Shown here one piece after another: positions 22,493 through 34,460 of a stretch of 64,000 bases of DNA (position 1 is the stretch's first letter; every line of letters starts with the position of its first letter). The stretch comes from Vicia villosa (lineage: Eukaryota; Streptophyta; Magnoliopsida; Fabales; Fabaceae): contig NC_081183.1 of assembly GCF_029867415.1 (NCBI RefSeq), positions 31,583,806 through 31,647,805 of the forward strand, given 5' to 3'. Both the position numbers and the translations under genes were made by a program. The notes under the pieces are model-generated. The model ran no database searches. It saw only the letters and a list, made by a program, of their open reading frames with translations, and had not been told where the DNA came from.

Positions 22493-25400
22493 TCATTCTG
22501 GGCATAAATCCATACTGATGTTCTTCAGAATGAACTTAAACCTATCTTCAGCCAGGGGTTTTGTAAAGATATCAGCCCATTGATGGTCTGTATCCACAAA
22601 GTTTAAAGATATAACACCCTTCTGAACATAGTCCCTTATGAAATGATGTTTAATCTCAATATGTTTAGCCTTTGAATGAAGAATAGGATTCTTAGATAAA
22701 CATATAGCAGAAGTATTATCACAGAATATAGGAATGTTACTCTCATATATCTGATAATCTTCTAACTGACTCTTCATCCAGAGCATCTGTGTACTGCAAC
22801 CAGCAGCAGCGACATATTCTGCTTCTGTTGTTGATAGAGCAATAGTTGCTTGCTTCTTGCTATACCAGGAGATCAAATGACTTCCAAGAAATTGGCAACT
22901 TCCTGAAGTACTCTTTCTTTCAATTCTGTCTCCAGCATAGTCAGCATCGCAGAATCCTACTAAGTTGTATTCTTTAGATTTTCTGTAAACTAAGCCAACA
23001 TTAGTAGTACCTTTCAGATACCTTAGAATTCTCTTAAAAGCAGTTAAATGAGATTCTCTAGGATCTGATTGGAATCTAGCACACAAACAAACACTGAACA
23101 GAATGTCAGGTCTAGAAGCAGTCAAATATAGAAGAGATCCAATCATACCTCTGTATAACTTCTGATCTACCTTCTTACTTACCTCATCCTTACCTAGGAT
23201 GCATGTTGGATGCATAGGAGTTTTGGCTTCTTTGCAGTCTAGAAGATTAAACTTCTTCAGAAGTTCCTTCACATACTTGGTTTGGTGAACATACGTTCCT
23301 TCTGATGTTTGATTTATTTGTATTCCAAGGAAATACTTGAGTTCTCCCATCATGCTCATTTCAAACTCAGCCTGCATAGACTCAGCAAACTCCTTTCCAA
23401 GTGTAGCATTAGATGTTCCAAAAATAATATCATCTACATATATTTGACAAATTAAAATATCCCTTTTAAAGGTTTTACAAAAGAGAGTAGTGTCCACTTT
23501 TCCTCTAGTGAAACCATTATCCAGAAGGAAAGAACTTAAGCGTTCATACCAAGCTCTGGGAGCTTGTTTCAATCCATACAACGATTTCTTTAGTTTAAAA
23601 ACATGATTAGGAGACATAGAGTCTTCAAAACCAGGAGGTTGATGGACATAAACTTCTTCATCTATATAACCATTTAAGAAGGCACTCTTAACATCCATCT
23701 GATAGAGAGTGATGTTATGTTGAGTGGCAAATGAAATTAATAGACGAATAGATTCTAACCTGGCCACTGGTGCAAAGGTTTCTGTATAGTCAATCCCTTC
23801 TTGCTGACTATAACCCTGAGCCACCAGTCTGGCATTGTTCCTTACCACTTCACCTTTCTCACTGAGCTTGTTTCTGAAGACCCATTTTGTACCGATTATA
23901 TTGAATCCATCTGGTCTAGGAACAAGATCCCGAACATCATTTCTTGTAAACTGATTCAGTTCTTCTTGCATAGCAATTATCCAGTCTGGATCTTCTAGAG
24001 CATGATCAACAGAAGTTGGCTCGATCAAAGATACAAGGCCTAATTGACAGTCTGCATTATTCTTAAGGAATGCTCTTGTTCTGATTGGATCATCCTTCTT
24101 TCCAAGAATGACATCTTCTGAATGACCAGAGATGAGTCTGGATGATCTTCTGACAGATGGTTCTTCAGAAATGCTTAGATTCTCCAGAGAAGCTGATACT
24201 TGATCTTCAGATTCTTTGCTTCTGAGAAGCTCTGCTTCTGATGCGTTGCTTCTTGGCTCAACAACTTCTGATATATCAATATCACAATCTGCAAAATTAT
24301 CAAACTGCTTTGGTTTTTCAGAACCAAGCTTATCATCAAACCTGATATTGATTGATTCTTCCACAATCAATGTTTCAGTATTGTATACTCTGTAGCCTTT
24401 TGAGCGTTCAGAATATCCAAGCAGGAAACATTTTTGTGCTTTGGAATCAAACTTACCAAGATGATCTTTAGTGTTCAGAATAAAACATACACATCCAAAA
24501 GGATGGAAATATGAAATGTTGGGCTTTTTATTCTTCCACAATTCATAAGGAGTCTTATTTAGAATAGGTCTGATAGAGATTCTATTCTGAATATAGCATG
24601 CAGTGTTTATTGCTTCTGCCCAGAAATGCTTAGCCATATTGGTTTCATTGATCATGGTTCTGGCCATTTCTTGCAGAGTCCTATTCTTTCGTTCTACAAC
24701 TCCATTTTGCTGTGGAGTTCTAGGACAAGAGAAATCATGGGCAATACCATTTTCTTTGAAGAACTCTTCAAAGAATCTGTTCTCAAATTCACCACCATGA
24801 TCACTTCTGACCTTTATGATTTTACACTCTTTTTCAGATTGAATCTGAATGCAGAAATCAAAGAACACTGAATGAGACTCATCCTTGTGTTTCAAGAATT
24901 TTACCCACGTCCAGCGGCTATAATCATCTACGATGACTAATCCATATTTCTTCCCTCTGACAGATGCTGTTTTGACTGGGCCAAACAGATCAATGTGCAA
25001 GAGTTCTAATGGCCTTGAGGTAGAAACAACATTCTTGGACTTGAATGCAGGTTTGGAGAACTTGCCCTTCTGACATGCTTCACAAAGAGCATCTGATTTG
25101 AATTTCAGATTAGGGAGTCCTCTGACAAGATCCAGTTTGTTAATCTGAGAAATCTTTCTCAAACTAGCATGACCTAATCTTCTGTGCCAGACCCACTGCT
25201 CTTCAGAAACAGACATAAGACAAGTCACCTTCTGACTCATAAGATCTTGCAGATCTGTCTTATAAATGTTGTTCTTCCTCTTGCCTGTAAATAGGATTGA
25301 GCCATCCTTCTGATTTACAGCCTTGCAAGACTTTTGATTAAAGATTATATCATAACCATTGTCACTCAATTGACTGATAGATAAGAGGTTATGTGTTAAT

Positions 25401-26767
25401 CCTTCTACAAGAAGTACATTAGAAATGGAAGGAGAGTTACCAGACTTTATAGTTCCAGAGCCAATTATCTTGCCCTTCTGATCTCCTCCAAACTTGACTT
25501 CTCCTCCAGACTTAAGCACCAAGTCTTGGAACATAGACCTTCTTCCTGTCATGTGTCTTGAGCATCCAGAGTCCAGGTACCACGACATGTTGTGCTTTGT
25601 CCTTTTTGCAGCCAAGGATATCTCTTCAGAATCTGATTCTGATGTAGATTCTGATCCGTCATCTTCTGTCGCCATCAGCGCACAGTTAGCCTGCTCATCT
25701 TCAGAGTCTGAATCATCTTCTGACTCATCCCAGGTTGCCATAAGACCTTTCTTCTTATGAAACTTCTTCTTGGGATTTTCCTTCTGAAGTTTTGGACATT
25801 CATTCTTGAAGTGTCCAGGCTCATTGCATTCATAGCACATGACCTTCTTCTTGTCAAATCTTCTGTCATCAGAAGATTCTCCACGTTCAAATTTCTTTGA
25901 ACTTCTGACGCCTCTGAACTTCCTTTGCTTGTTCTTCCAGAGTTGATTTAGCCTTCTGGAGATCAAGGACAGTTCATCTTCTTCTTCAGATTCTGATTCT
26001 TCAGGATCTTCTTCTCTAGCCTGAAAAGCGTTAGTGCATTTCATGATATTGGATTTTAATGCAATAGACTTACCTTTCTTTTGAGGCTCGTTTGCATCCA
26101 GTTCAATTTCATGACTCCTCAGGGCACTGATCAGCTCTTCCAAAGAGACTTCATTTAGATTCTTCGCAATTTTAAATGCAGTCACCATAGGACCCCATCT
26201 TCTGGGTAAGCTTCTGATGATCTTCTTTACGTGATCAGCCTTGGTGTATCCCTTGTCAAGAACTCTCAATCCAGCAGTAAGAGTTTGAAATCTTGAAAAC
26301 ATCTTTTCAATGTCTTCATCATCCTCCATCTTGAAGGCTTCATACTTCTGGATTAAAGCGAGAGCTTTAGTCTCCTTGACTTGAGCATTACCTTCATGAG
26401 TCATTTTCAAGGACTCATATATGTCATAGGCCGTTTCCCTGTTAGATATCTTCTCATACTCAGCATGAGAGATAGCATTCAGCAAAACAGTTCTGCATTT
26501 ATGATGATTCCTGAAAAGCTTCTTCTGATCATCACTCATTTCTTGCCTTGTCAGCTTTACGCCACTGGCATTTACTGGATGTTTGTAACCATCCATCAGA
26601 AGATCTCATAGATCACCATCAAGACCAAGAAAGTAACTTTCCAGTTTATCTTTCCAGTATTCAAAGTTTTCACCATCAAATACCGGCGGTCTAGTATAAC
26701 CATTGTTACCGTTGTGTTGCTCAGCAGAGCCAGATGTAGATGTAGACTTTGCAGTTTCATCAGCCAT
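22493..26767 (-). pseudogene. gag-pol: SIRE-2 gag-pol polyprotein, one in-frame stop near its N-terminus
   Basis: An ATG at 26,765-26,767 opens the frame; codon 54 (26,606-26,608) is TGA where SIRE-1 has tryptophan. From the next ATG (26,596) the frame is open for 1,367 codons. Domains numbered from there: UBN2-type Gag ~1-170; CCHC knuckle CYECNEPGHFKNEC 254-267; acidic linker; junction SEE|IS at ~325 where SIRE-1 has the putative intron; protease DSGCSRHMTG ~342; integrase zinc finger from ~471; integrase D536, D599 and E635 in DLFGP, RSDHGGEF and VVERKNRT; RT with MDVKSAFLNG and YVDDIIFG; RNase H with DADYAGD and STTEAEYVA. All catalytic motifs I can judge are present. Whether the downstream ATG or readthrough is used is unknown. 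Confidence 0.9.
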
Positions 26768-26839
26768 CTTTTACTGAAGCGTTTTTCTCTTCCTGAATCT
26801 TTTCTAAACACGGTTAAGTGCTTGCACCTTAGAACCGGC

Positions 26840-26851
26840 GCTCTGATGCCA
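26840..26851 (-). other. SIRE-2 primer binding site
   Basis: The minus strand reads TGGCATCAGAGC, two bases inside the 5' LTR; a one-base variant of the initiator Met-tRNA site. Confidence 0.85.
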
Positions 26852-26853
26852 AT

Positions 26854-28059
26854 TGAAGGATAGAAAAACACTTAGAAAGGGGGGGTTTGAATAAGTGTAG
26901 CTTTAAAAACTTGACAGATAAAAATAAATTGCACAGTTATTTTTATCCTGGTTCGTTGTTAACTAAACTACTCCAGTCCACCCCCGCAGAGATGATTTAC
27001 CTCAACTGAGGATTTAATCCACTAATCGCACGGATTACAATGGTTCTCCACTTAGTCAGCAACTAAGTCTTCCAGAGTCTTCTGATCACACACTGATCAC
27101 TCCAGGAACAACTGCTTAGATACCCTCTAAGACTTTCTAGAGTATTCTGATCCACATGATCACTCTAGTTACAACCTGCTTAGATACCCTCTAAGACTTC
27201 CTAGAGTATTCTGATCCACACGATCACTCTAGTTCCTTACAACTTAATGTAATCAATTCTAAGAGTATTACAATTGCTTCTTACAAGCTATAATCACAAA
27301 CTGTGATATTTCTCTTAACGTTTAAGCTTAATCTCACTAATATATTACAACAGCAATGTAGTGAGCTTTGATGAAGATGAAGATTCTGAGCTTTGAATAG
27401 AACAGAGTTTCAGCATGTTAATATGAGTTATTTTTTTTAGAATCGTTAACCTTGCTTCTCATCAGAACTTCATATTTATAGGCGTTGGAGAAGATGACCG
27501 TTGAGTGCATTTAATGCTTTGCGTGTTCCGTACAGCATCGCATTTAATGTTATACGCTTTTGTCAACTACCTCGAGCCTTGTTCACGCTGTGTCTACTGA
27601 CGTTGCCTTTAATAGCTTTTAACGTTCCTTTTGTCAGTCAGCGTAGCTTGCCACTTGTACTTCCTTCTGATCTGATGTTTGTGAATACAACGTTTGAATA
27701 TCATCAGAGTCAAACAGCTTGGTGCAAAGCATCTTCTGATCTTCTGACCTTGAAGTGCTTCTGAGCGTGATACCATCAGAACTTCAGTGCTTCTGATCTC
27801 ATGTTCTTCTGATGCTTCCATAGACCCATGTTCTGATTCTGCTTCGACCATCTTCTGATGTCTTGCCAGACCATGTTCTGATGTTGCATGCTGAACCCTT
27901 TGAGACAAAGCTTCTGAGCGCTGAATTATGCATACTCTTTAAATATTTCCTGAAAAGGAAATTGCATTGGATTAGAGTACCATATTATCTTAAGCAAAAT
28001 TCATATTATTGTTATCATCAAAACTAAGATAATTGATCAGAACAAATCTTGTTCTAACA
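26854..28059 (-). repeat. SIRE-2 5' LTR
   Basis: 1,206 bp, TG...CA. It differs from the 3' LTR at about five substitutions (for example near 27,157, 27,416, 27,586, 27,904 and 27,942) and in G-run length. Confidence 0.92.
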
Positions 28060-28152
28060 TTAGAGTACCACATTATCTTACACAAAATTCATATCCTTGT
28101 TATCATCAAAACTTAGAATATTGATCAGAACAAATCTTGTTCTAACACCTTC

Positions 28153-28573
28153 TAAATTTCCATGGTTTTCATACATTCTTCTAACAACTTGTATTTGTCG
28201 TCAGGGTGTTCGTCGTCATAATAGTAGTCCTCTTCTTCCTAAGAGGGTTTGACAAAATCGTGGTTGCTTTTTGCGTCAATTTTGACACTAGCATCATCGT
28301 CTTGTTCATCGTCGTCCTCTTTAGAAACCTTGACATCTTCAGCTTTCTTGAGTGGTCCTCGGAATCTTCTTCCCATGTTAAGGAAACCTGCAGATCTTCT
28401 GGGCTTTTTCTCTTTCTTGGTCAAGAGGGTTTTCAGCTCGTCTTGCCCCTTAGACAAGTTCAGAATCAAAGCTTGGAACTGGGCATTATGAGCCTGAAGG
28501 TCTTTGTCTGATTCCTCGAGATCCATGATACTAAAATAAACAGCAAAGAGGGATGAGAAACCCGTCATAGGAA
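28153..28573 (-). pseudogene. gag: Ogre-like gag, N-terminal part
   Basis: This is the start of the gag gene split by SIRE-1. A minus-strand ATG near 28,568 leads to an open stretch containing MDLEESDKDLQAHNAQFQAL and GQDELKTLLTKKEKKPRR, an acidic DDDEQDDD run and HDFVKPS. It stops at a TAG near 28,236. The same frame continues through EEEDYYYDDEHPDDKYKLLE and hits a second TAG next to the SIRE-1 target site, where the frame resumes at 826. The predicted coiled-coil N-terminus followed by an acidic linker suits a plant Ty3 Gag. Both stops are TAG at positions where a glutamine codon would fit, so C-to-T change is likely. Confidence 0.8.
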
Positions 28574-29275
28574 ACCTGTTATGCGATGTTATGAATGCAG
28601 ATACAATGCTTTCAAGGATCTTTAAGGAATTTAGTTAGTGACATTAGATCGTAGCTTCCTTGAAGAATTTTCATTTTTAGTCTTTGAACGCCCTTTTTTG
28701 AGAATCCAGCTCACCATATACAGTGGGTCATAGCCTCTGGCTCGGGATACTTGTTCTTCTGAATTGGACGACATATGGCTCGAGGAAAATAAATCCTCCT
28801 GCCCCTTGATAGGTGTTGAGCCTTTGAATTGGAAGGTATGTGGCTAGAGGAAAATAAATCCTCTTGCCCCTTGATTAGGATTTCAGTCCTTGATAAGAGT
28901 ACCTGAAATGGTGCGCTCTAAATCCCTAAGATCCTTGAAAGGGTTAGTTAACATGCAATGTTATGATGTCATGATGTCATGAGCTCCGGCGCACCCAAAG
29001 TTACATACATAGACCTCCCTCATTTGAGAAAGGTGTGCATATATCTATGGAGTCCTAACTCAAGTGTGAACTTCATATTGACTCATCTCCCACATATGTG
29101 AAAGAGGTCGCCATGACTATGCCACTCCTATCTTAAGTGTTCTTGAATCTTGGTATAGGATTCGTCCTTCATTTAATTCCCAAGCAACCTTTAAAATAAA
29201 GCAAGCAAAGCAAACAATAGAAAACATTTAAGTGATCCTAAACTTTAAGGTAACCCCTCTTTTATTCGAAAACAT
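28574..29275 (-). other. Ogre-like 5' leader (non-coding) with a ~78 bp duplication
   Basis: This is untranslated sequence between the primer site and gag. It holds two diverged copies, about 78 bp apart (from ~28,758 and ~28,836), of a segment containing GAATTGGA and AAAATAAATCCTC. I see no long open frame here, so the extra ORF1 described for canonical Ogre between the 5' LTR and gag is absent from this copy. Confidence 0.6.
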
Positions 29276-29291
29276 CCCCCGCAGAGTCGCT
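29276..29291 (-). other. Primer binding site of the Ogre-like element
   Basis: The minus strand reads TAGCGACTCTGCGGGG directly inside the LTR end. It resembles the Arg-tRNA-type primer site of Ogre (GCGACTCTGC core). The tRNA assignment is from memory of the family and was not computed. Confidence 0.6.
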
Positions 29292-29870
29292 AGTTCTGTA
29301 ATACGGTGAACTGACTTTAAAGAAATGTCGCGGTAAGCAAGAGTCGCCGCCGACTTTTATTTTATCCAATTGGAAAGGAAAAAAGAACAGGAAAGACCTT
29401 TGAAAGATTTTGAGTTTGGGGGGTAGGTTATACAAAGGGAAGGTGTAAGCACCCTTTGTATCCATGGTTATCCATGGGCTCTTAATTGCTTAGCTCACTT
29501 TGTTTGAATTGTTTGAAGTGTCGTGTGTGAATAAGAAAAGATTTTGAATAAGGACTTTAGCTTGTAATTAAGCGTAGCCTTTTGGAAATTGTGTGAAAAG
29601 GAGGTGTGAAAAATATTTGAAAGTTTGATTTGAATGTGAGCAAGCAATTGAGAACCACCTACCCTAAGATTGTCTTTCTTGTTCTATAAGTCTTTCGGGC
29701 GAAAGGGTCTATCCATACCATGAAAGGGCAGGAAGTCTTTCGATTGAATGTGAAAGGGTCATCGAGAGTATCGTTCGCCATAAGACTGACCCTGCCATAT
29801 AGAGGGTAGGTAGTCTTTAGGGAAGGATATAATAGTCATTTAGGAAACATGTAAAGACTCCTTAGCATTC

Positions 29871-30050
29871 GAAGGGACGATCATCATTTATCGAGGCAAC
29901 ATCGAGGGACGAGATCATATTTATCGTAGGCAACATCGAAGGGACTATGATATTTATATCGAGGGACTATGATGATTTTATCGAAGGCAACAGGCTAAGG
30001 AGTCCCTACGCTCGAAGGGACTTGACTATTCTGATCGAAAGGCAACAGTA
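29871..30050 (-). repeat. Short diverged tandem repeats in the Ogre-like LTR
   Basis: There are about five imperfect units of roughly 35-45 bp sharing CGAAGGGAC, TATCGA and GGCAACA. They are diverged and differ in spacing. No function is evident. Confidence 0.55.
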
Positions 30051-31660
30051 AGAGGAGTTACCCTAGAGGTGGGTGTGTGCAGCAATCACGTGATGGTATT
30101 CGAGTATTTATCTTGCGTTAGTGAGCTACGTCCAGTTATTATTCTTGCCACTCCCTATTTTACTAACCACAACACTTATATAACAGTTATATTGTAGGGA
30201 AATTTAAGGCAAAAAATAAACCTACAACTATTACAAGGCTTTGGGGCAGTTACATAATAGAGGAGGAATGGAGCGCGAAAATAAAACCTAACTATTACAA
30301 TAAACACTTGTGGGCAAAAATATAAAGGCGGAAATAAAATCCTAAACTATTACAGAAAAAACCTTGACAACCTATACACATTTTCTAGAATTAAAAATAA
30401 ATAATAAAACTAAATTAAAGGCAGAAAAATAAACAATTAAAATTAAAGGCAAAAATTTAAATAAAGGCAAAAATCAAATAAATAATTAAAGACATGCGGC
30501 ATACACTGGAGTGGGAGATGAGAAGAGAATTCGCGAATAAAAATGCAGTTTTAGGGAAATTAGGGTTAAAAAACCTTGTGGCTAAAAATAGGGTAAAAAC
30601 CTAAACCTACAGTTTGATCCACCGCTTGATAGACAACCCTTACATTACTGATAGTCACATGGTTTTGATTAAAGGCTAAATATGAAAATGGTTTTGATTA
30701 AAGGCTAAATATGAAAACCTAAAAATTAACCCTAAATTATTAAGTTATTAAACTAATCCTAAATAATTAAACCTAATCTAAACTCCAATTTAAAATAATT
30801 ATTTAACCAATTAAATTAGATCTAAATTAATTATCTTAAAACTAATTGTCTAAAAATACTATTGTTTAAAAAAGAAAATTTAAGTAAAAAAAGAAAAAAA
30901 ATAGAAATAGAGAAAAGACACAAAACAAACTAAAAAGAGAAAGAGGAATTTAAAGAACCGGGGAGTTATTCCGTGTGGTTGACTATAGCAAACTCATGAT
31001 GCGCATGCATTCCAGGACCGTCAGATCTTCTAGTGGGAGAGCGTCAGCGGCTGAGATGCGAGGGAACATTGTGATCCAGCGTGCGAGCGTTGTATTGAGT
31101 ATATGAACAAATAAATTGGAAAAAAATCTTTGGCCGTCTGGGATCGAACTGGCGTCACGGTGCTCATTGGTCTCCCTTCTTTGCCATTTGCGCTATAATA
31201 AATATGAAAAAGAACAATTAAATGAAAATTCAACGTGTGGGTCCCTGTAATCAAATGCCAACCAATTAGGATCAGAGAGAGGGAGATAGGATTGTTGACC
31301 GGCCCATGATATAACACCACGCGTGGAGAGAGAGAGAAAGGAGAGTTGGCCAGCGAATCACACGCACGCACGTACGGTTAGAGAGTCAATTGAACTGTTC
31401 ATCGTCTTCTCCAAGTTTCCTGCGGATTTTGCTATGCTCTTTGCTGCAAATTTAGCTGCGCTTTCTCCTATAACCATGGCTGCAAAATTCAAACTCAGGA
31501 AACATACGTTAAACGAAATCAATAAGCACCCAGATCCACTAAACAAAGCCTTGCGAGTTCAATGGTTAAATTGGTTTTGTCTAAAAAGGTCTGCATGCAC
31601 GAAAACGAACGCGACCTTCAAGTATGCCCTAGCCATGGTGTTTTTCTGTTCATACGTTAA

Positions 31661-33010
31661 TGATCGGAAAAATAGCAAGTGTACTATTTTGCCTCTGTAG
31701 TAATAAAGGGAAAATTCCCCGAATATCGATCTCAAGGACTGCGTGATATTATAGAGTTAGTAGCACTTCAATTAAACAAAAAGCCTTGGGGTTTTGGTTT
31801 TTATGATTACGAATTAAATTGCACATAAACTTAAAAAGGTTGATTTGGCCAAATATGAGTAACATGCCAGGGTAGGTGTGTGCATTAACATGTAACAATT
31901 CTGAACCCTTATTTCATTAACAAAGTTCAACTTATCAATTACCGGTTCTTAAGGGTATTTGCTCCTAAGTCCTTAGTGGGCAAACCTTTGAACATTGAAA
32001 TCCTAATCCCAAAGTCCTTCGAAATTAGTGATCAAATCAAGTATTATTATAATCAAGAACAATCCGGTTACTATAGGGTATCCCTAGTCCTAGGTGATAT
32101 CTACTATAATATAATGGTATAAAAACCCTAACAATGGAGGTCAATCCTAATTGTCAGTCATAAATCAATCCAGCTGGTCCGACGAGGAAAGCATTAAAAA
32201 CCTTATACCATTAAATTGAATGTAAAAGAGAAATATGTTATTGAAATTCAGAATTCAAAATCATCACAAATGTTAATCAGGGACACCCCCTAGCATTGGG
32301 GGGTTTAGCTACTCATATCATCCAAAGAAATTACAGATATATCAAAGAAAGACATTACAATAGAGATGACGAACTTTGATCTTCAATGGCTTCCGCTCAT
32401 GAGAGTTCTCTGTTCTTCTCCAATTGCATAGGCTTCTTCTCTCAATTCTCCAATTCTTCGTGTGGCAAAAAGATCCCTCATTCATCTTGAAAACCCTCCT
32501 AAATAGTGCAGACTCACTTAAGTTGGTTGGAAATCCCAAAAACAACCCTGCAGGCCATCCACTGAACTAAATAATAAAAATCACTGAAATCAGCGTCATC
32601 ACCCAACACGGGCCGTGTTGAGCAACACGGGCACCTGTGTTGGCCCCCTGTTATGTTTATTTTTATTGTTTGGTCCCAGGATGTGCAACACGGGCCGTGT
32701 TGAGCAACACGGGCACCCGTGTTGCTTCACTGTTTTTCCTTTTTCACAAACTTTGCTTCCAGCTCTCTTCCTGACACGGCCCGTGTTGAGCAACACGGCC
32801 ACCCGTGTCAGGCTTCCTGAAACATGTTTTCTGAACTTCCTCGAAACTCCGAGTTTTGCACTGATTTACTCCGATTTCTCCATATGAACCTGAAAACATT
32901 AAAACATACAACCAAAGCATAAAATGACGAATAAAGAAATAAACACTCAATAACATAACTTAAAAATACTTAAAAACAACGATAAATATATGTGTGAAAA
33001 CCACTGATCA
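31661..33010 (-). repeat. Athila-3 3' LTR
   Basis: TGATCGGAAA...CACTGATCA, 1,350 bp. A polypurine tract (AGTTTGGGGGAGTT on the minus strand) adjoins at 33,011-33,025. Confidence 0.92.
32598..32816 (-). repeat. Three paired CACGGG/CCGTG palindromes in the Athila LTR
   Basis: Each pair is a palindrome like ACACGGGCCGTGT, a short GAGC spacer, then a hairpin like CACGGGCACCCGTG. Pairs lie at ~32,598-32,640, 32,685-32,725 and 32,773-32,816, repeated in the right LTR at 37,691-37,909. The related LTR at 57,613-59,168 has variants near 58,555-58,680. Confidence 0.85.
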
Positions 33011-34460
33011 AACTCCCCCAAACTTAAACCGTTGCTTGACCTCAAGCGACAACTACAAAAGTTAATGACCTTCAAAGCACACGGTGTTCATACGTGAGAT
33101 ATCCGTCTGTATTGATCAAGAAACAGTTGGTTCGGCATTCACATGACGCGACGAGTTTTGTTACCACATTAAACCTCAAACTCCCGTTTCGGATACCTCT
33201 CCAACTATGCTTTGCACTTAAGTCTCTTTCCGATTTTCCTCCTCTTTCATTCGGACAATCATATTAAGGCACTGCATTTCTTATAATAATCATCACCTGC
33301 ATGAGACGAATCAAGGCTTCTTATTTTCTTTTCCTGGCACCAACTAGCAGCATTGGCTACTTTTTATTACCGATGAAATTTTCAAACTTTGCAGTTATAT
33401 ATTGTCCTTTTGGACGACGTTTGGGGATCAATCTCCTTTGGGCTGAATAACCGGGTGAGGGTTACCCAACTTAGCGAGCCGATTGCCTTTTACCGCCTTT
33501 TCATCATTTGGTGCCAACTTTATATCTCTTTTTTTTTTTCTCAACTAGCCATCATGCAAGTGAATCCGAATTATGCCAGACTGTATCAATAAACTACTCG
33601 AGAAGTACTTCTCAGGAGACAAGTACTATGGTGCAAATCTACACGTTAGACTCGTATCTCTTTTAGGGAACCAAGGGTGTTTAAACAAACCTCTTCTTGT
33701 CACATTATTCCAAACTTTCTGTCCTCAACCAATCCTCGCTTCATCTCTATATACTATTCCCGATTGCTCTTTAGGATCAACACTTCTTCAACAAAAATTT
33801 AAAATTTCGGTAAAAATTTGGGCAGAATTCACTTTATGGTTTCATATCATACCAATAACATAAAACTAACATAAAAATAAAATGCAAAGAGAAGAGCCTC
33901 CCCCAAACTTGAACTAAACATTGACCTCAATGTTTCAGAACGAGTTCGAGAGAGGTGACTCACAGAGGGTATTGCACTCCAATGATCACTTCCGAGCTTT
34001 CACTAGAGACGTCCTCTTTTATTTCCTGAAAATAACATAAACAAACAGAAAAATTAATTATTAAAACCGTGGGTTGCCTCCCACGAAGCGCTTCGTTTAA
34101 CGTCGCATGGCTCGACGGTCCAATACCCTTTATTATGGAGGGTATTTCCTTTTCCAAACCTTGTTGCTCATCACGTCCGCCACCACGAACTCATGAAGAT
34201 GAAAAGCATGGATAACTTTTCTCTTCAATTTACTTCCCACATTCTTCTTGACTTCCTTAGCTTTCTTAGGACTTTTGACAGCTGCATAAGTTGGTTCCAA
34301 CCGAGAGGCTATGCTTGAAACTTTTTCTTGGAGATTTTTAGGATTTTTGTCTTTTTTTCACCTTCTGTCATACCAGCTGAAGTTTTCTCATTCACACCTG
34401 CCCTATTTTTCTTAACTCCTAACATCTTCAAGGTTACTTCTTCATCAAATGATTTTAGCG
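33011..34460 (-). other. Athila-3 non-coding region replacing pol
   Basis: 1.45 kb in which pol would be expected. No YVDD/FIDD box, integrase zinc finger or DDE motif is visible in any frame; frames near 33,389-33,863 match nothing known. A second polypurine tract (TTTGGGGGAGGC, minus) is at ~33,896-33,910. After the protease the frame runs on a little (CNLDIEKG...) and stops. Confidence 0.65.
34065..34125 (-). repeat. Conserved hairpin-rich block shared by two Athila-like elements
   Basis: It contains GTGGGTTGCCTCCCAC (inverted repeat) and GAAGCGCTTC (palindrome), then CGTTTAACGTCGCATGGCTC. A near-identical block is at ~56,744-56,795. Its conservation outside any ORF suggests a structural role, but that is inference. 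Confidence 0.6.

Larger units (their letters stand above)
19080..28059 (-). mobile_element. SIRE-2: young Sirevirus-type Copia retrotransposon
   Basis: An 8,980-bp element in SIRE-1's 5' LTR, bounded by the target duplication TTAGA (19,075-19,079 and 28,060-28,064). LTRs of 1,210 and 1,206 bp differ at about five bases plus the G run. It encodes one long gag-pol frame in which the putative 658-bp intron of SIRE-1 is missing. The env-position gene is reduced to a remnant. Insertion into the LTR of a member of its own family is clear from the shared LTR and coding sequence. Confidence 0.93.
827..28147 (-). mobile_element. SIRE-1: Sirevirus-type Copia retrotransposon, host of two further insertions
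   Basis: The element reads right to left and is bounded by TG...CA LTRs and the target duplication CCTTC (822-826 and 28,148-28,152). Order in its own sense: 5' LTR (9,899-28,147, split), primer site, gag, protease-integrase-RT-RNase H, a long ORF in the env-like position, repeated polypurine tracts, 3' LTR (827-2,040). The long region between pol and the 3' LTR, the extra ORF there and several CCCCCT polypurine tracts are Sirevirus traits. The coding part is broken by several stops. LTR copies differ by about 18 substitutions in ~1,214 bp by eye. Confidence 0.93.
9899..28147 (-). repeat. SIRE-1 5' LTR in three pieces
   Basis: The pieces are 9,899-10,744, 18,786-19,079 and 28,065-28,147, together ~1,223 bp, matching the 3' LTR apart from a longer G run. 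The gaps are the Tekay-like element (with TATAC duplicated) and SIRE-2 (with TTAGA duplicated). Confidence 0.92.

Noticed and set aside
31323..31700. 125-codon plus-strand ORF in the Ogre-like LTR
   Set aside because: Antisense to the element, crosses the Athila-3 insertion boundary at 31,661 and shows no domain.
32615..32887. 90-codon ORF in the Athila LTR, repeated at 37,708-37,980
   Set aside because: It is LTR sequence including the palindromes; duplication comes from the paired LTRs.
33389..33863. Plus-strand ORFs in the Athila-3 non-coding part as a host gene
   Set aside because: Opposite to the element, no recognisable domain, short.
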